Shown: positions 61,601-64,000 of the stretch, in pieces
Layout: each line of letters starts with the position of its first letter
Numbering within the stretch: the stretch's first letter is position 1
Assembly: GCF_043641665.1 (NCBI RefSeq)
Contig: NC_092193.1
Span: 3,550,001 to 3,614,000, forward strand
Direction of reading: 5' to 3'
DNA: 64,000 nucleotides
Source: Enoplosus armatus
Taxonomy: Eukaryota > Chordata > Actinopteri > Centrarchiformes > Enoplosidae
The notes under the pieces: model-generated
Told to the model about the DNA's origin: nothing
Seen by the model: the letters and a program-made list of their open reading frames with translations, nothing else
The model's database searches: none
Program-made: the position numbers and the translations under genes

Positions 61601-62439
61601 AGCTTCTGTATACAGTTTTAACCCAATTACACAAGGCCATTACATATAATGTTTATTTACATGCTAATGTGCTCTGAGTATTTTTCCCTGAGGCTGCTTG
61701 TGATTGAAGAACTGGTTCTGCTTTATTGCTGTACTTTAGGAGGAAAATGTACTTTTACTTAAAATTCGTCCCTATTTTTCCCCCCCACAATAAGTGGTGA
61801 GCGTGATCTCATCATCATCGTCATCATGGACTGTCATCTGTTGTTCCTACAGCAAATGTCAAAGGAGAGGAATGCATTTCGTTTCTGTCTTTGCTGTCAT
61901 TCTGCATGTGTCCCTCACCATCAGCACTCAATCCCACTTTCCGTTGTCGTCTGTTTCTTATTTGGTTTCTTACTTTTGGCCTCAGTACTCTTTGTGGGCC
62001 GTCGTCCACTCGACGGTTTCCTCCCCACACTCCCCATTTCGTCCTCTGATTGGCTGAGCCAGGCCAGTGACCCCTGGGAATGATGTCAGCTTGTCTCCAT
62101 GGCTGTGGCTGTTTGTGTTTGTCATCTAGAGCGACGGTCCGGGATGTGTCACTGTTTAAGAGGACCAAAGCTCTTCTTGGCTGAGGTTCTATCAGTGCTG
62201 GTGAGAACAAAGCCAAAGCTGAGGCTGCGTTAACGAAGGTTAAGAGGTTTAAGTGTTTGTTCGGGCTCATCTGCTGGGAGTGGGGAGTTTCTGAACACAT
62301 GGACACAGCTGTGCTGTTACGATCTGCTGCATGGTTTGTGGCTCACGTCCAGTAAAGCATTGGTTGTAGTAGACGTAGCTAGATGACGAGCGAGCAAATC
62401 CTAACATTGGAGAAGCTGGGACCAGCGAAGGTTTTGCTC

Positions 62440-62506
62440 AATGATTGTGTAATTGTTTATCAGAATTGTCATTGATTGATTAATCAAATTGTCGTTTCAG
62501 CACTAG
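62440..62506. mobile_element. short MITE remnant
   Basis: The stretch ATTGATTAATCAAATTGTCG followed by TTTCAGCACTA resembles the terminal part of the GGGCTGCAAC teleost element family seen at 46.5 kb, in the opposite orientation. It is a fragment only. Confidence 0.4.
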
Positions 62507-64000
62507 TTGCTTTGCAGCTTTGGCATTTTGTAGAATCTGAGTTAGAAATGTACTTTTTCTTATGAATGTACTTTGTATTATTTTAGTGCCCCCTTGATGT
62601 GATGATTTTAGGGAAGTTTGTGTCCTGTGTTGGTAGCAGGTTTACTCAGCTGTAAAATAAAGCATTCACACTACACATTGGCTTTCAGAAAAGGATGGTT
62701 TATTTCGCCGTTTGTGTTGTTGTTGTGTTCTACTGCTGCTTGCACTGTGTCAACTTTTTGTGCTGATTACTGAAAACTAAAATAAAGCCGCTTGATGTTT
62801 TGTCTGTAAGACTTCCACCTCTGACAGACAGGATATCCTCCTGTCATATTCTGCCAGAAACCAGATGAGAGTAACCACAAGATTGTCTCCTGATAGCAGT
62901 CAATCATTGTGCCATAAGGAGTGCCTCAAGTGCCAGTGTTTTGTAATATGAACAGCTCTGACCGCAGTCTAATAGAATAGAAACTAATAAAGATCCTGGT
63001 GCTTGTTTGCTTCTGGTTGAAACTGCAGATAGATGGGGTTGATTGCACTGAAACGTCCTCGGGTCAGATACAGCAAACTCCAGTGAGGTGACATGCAAAT
63101 CTTTGGCTGACTGTCCAGAATTTCATGTCCTTTTTATTTTAAACTCCTCCCATCTAGTACTTCAGGGATGTTACTACATGAATGATCTGCATGTTATCTT
63201 ACCAGACACTAGCATATTTTTAATTGTCGCTATCACAAAAGAGTGGAGGACCTGAGTATGAATTTATAGAAGGCCTAGAATCAAACTCGCGAGAGGATCG
63301 TGGCACAGAATCCTCTAATGTGTCGGCTGTGACGGCCTTTCAGCTGCCGATCCTTTGAACCTGATGGCGTTGCTTTGTTCAGGCTCAGTAGATTGTTCAT
63401 GTGATCCGAGCCAGCTGCCTGTAGAGTCTCCTACACCTGTCAGACATGCTCATTTCTGCTTTACCTACCCTCGACATCTGACATTCTCTTGCTATCACTT
63501 CCACAGATTGTACCGTGCGTCTTTGTGGAGACATGGTTTGGTCTGAGTGATGCATGGCTGTTGAGATTTGAAATGTCCATTGAATTCAAGAATGTCCTCC
63601 TCTACAGGTTGAACATGTTTTGATGCCCAAGGGCCAGTGAAACGTGAAGAAATATAAAACAGCTGCAGAGTTTGAGTCTTCTGAATCGGCAGGTCGAGCT
63701 ACTTTCACCTTGACAAACTGCTCTGCTTGAAGGAATGTAATCTAAATGGGTTTTCAGTGTTTTAAGTGTGGTCAAAATACTATTTCGGAGGACCTGAGCC
63801 AAGATTACTTCTGGAAATATCCTGCTTATAGAGACATTTATGCTAAATGAAAAGACTATTCACTACCTGATATAGCTGTCAAAACATGGCATATAAATGC
63901 AAATGTGGTGCTGCTACAGGAGCTCAATTACAACACAATTTCTCAAGCGGTTCACTCTGTACAGTTTCTCGTTGCTGTGCTGGAGTATCAATAACCAGCG

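Noticed and set aside
61824..62306. A 160-residue minus-strand ORF in pard3 intron 1
   Set aside because: No recognisable family and no upstream or downstream exon signals; consistent with chance in a GC-richer stretch.

Overview
The window is vertebrate nuclear DNA, almost certainly from a ray-finned (teleost) fish. It has large introns with canonical GT-AG splice sites, dense dinucleotide microsatellites, teleost-type repeats (hAT-like elements, LINE remnants, a TRIM/finTRIM pseudogene), and exons whose products match vertebrate cyclin Y, CREM and PARD3. Most open reading frames in it are random. The real coding sequence is about 2.1 kb, spread over small exons that I reassembled from splice sites and reading-frame continuity.

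Layout from left to right. (1) About 2.1-19.1 kb, minus strand: ccny (cyclin Y), ten coding exons giving a 339-residue protein that is complete from the N-myristoylation start to the C-terminal 14-3-3-type serine motif. An in-frame 18-nt candidate microexon lies between exons 2 and 3. The start sits in a GC-rich promoter region at 18.5-19.1 kb. (2) About 19.1-22.8 kb: intergenic, with microsatellites and two complementary 21-nt G and C runs. (3) About 22.8-36.8 kb, minus strand: crem (cAMP-responsive element modulator), one non-coding first exon plus seven coding exons giving a 317-residue activator form. It also has an internal first exon at 27.7 kb for the short repressor ICER (111 residues), driven by a promoter with tandem CRE-like elements. 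A broken TRIM-family gene lies antisense in a crem intron. (4) About 36.9-42.6 kb: intergenic; CUL2, which lies here in mammals, is not visible. (5) From about 42.9 kb, plus strand: pard3, with its CpG-rich promoter and first coding exon (40 residues of the N-terminal oligomerisation domain). Everything from 43.2 kb to the end looks like pard3 intron 1, containing a 520-bp hAT element with a perfect 8-bp target duplication, a LINE 3' tail, MITE-like fragments and microsatellites.

The order ccny(-)-crem(-)-pard3(+) is the human 10p11 order CCNY-CREM-CUL2-PARD3 without CUL2. The genes are neighbours by ancestry rather than a pathway: cyclin Y is a membrane-anchored CDK14/16 partner, CREM/ICER is a cAMP-responsive transcription factor system with built-in negative feedback, and PARD3 is a polarity scaffold. 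I see no unknown multi-gene system. The points worth follow-up are regulatory and splicing features: the ccny microexon, a (UG)n tract serving as a splice-acceptor tract, full CRE palindromes inside crem, the ICER promoter and the missing CUL2.
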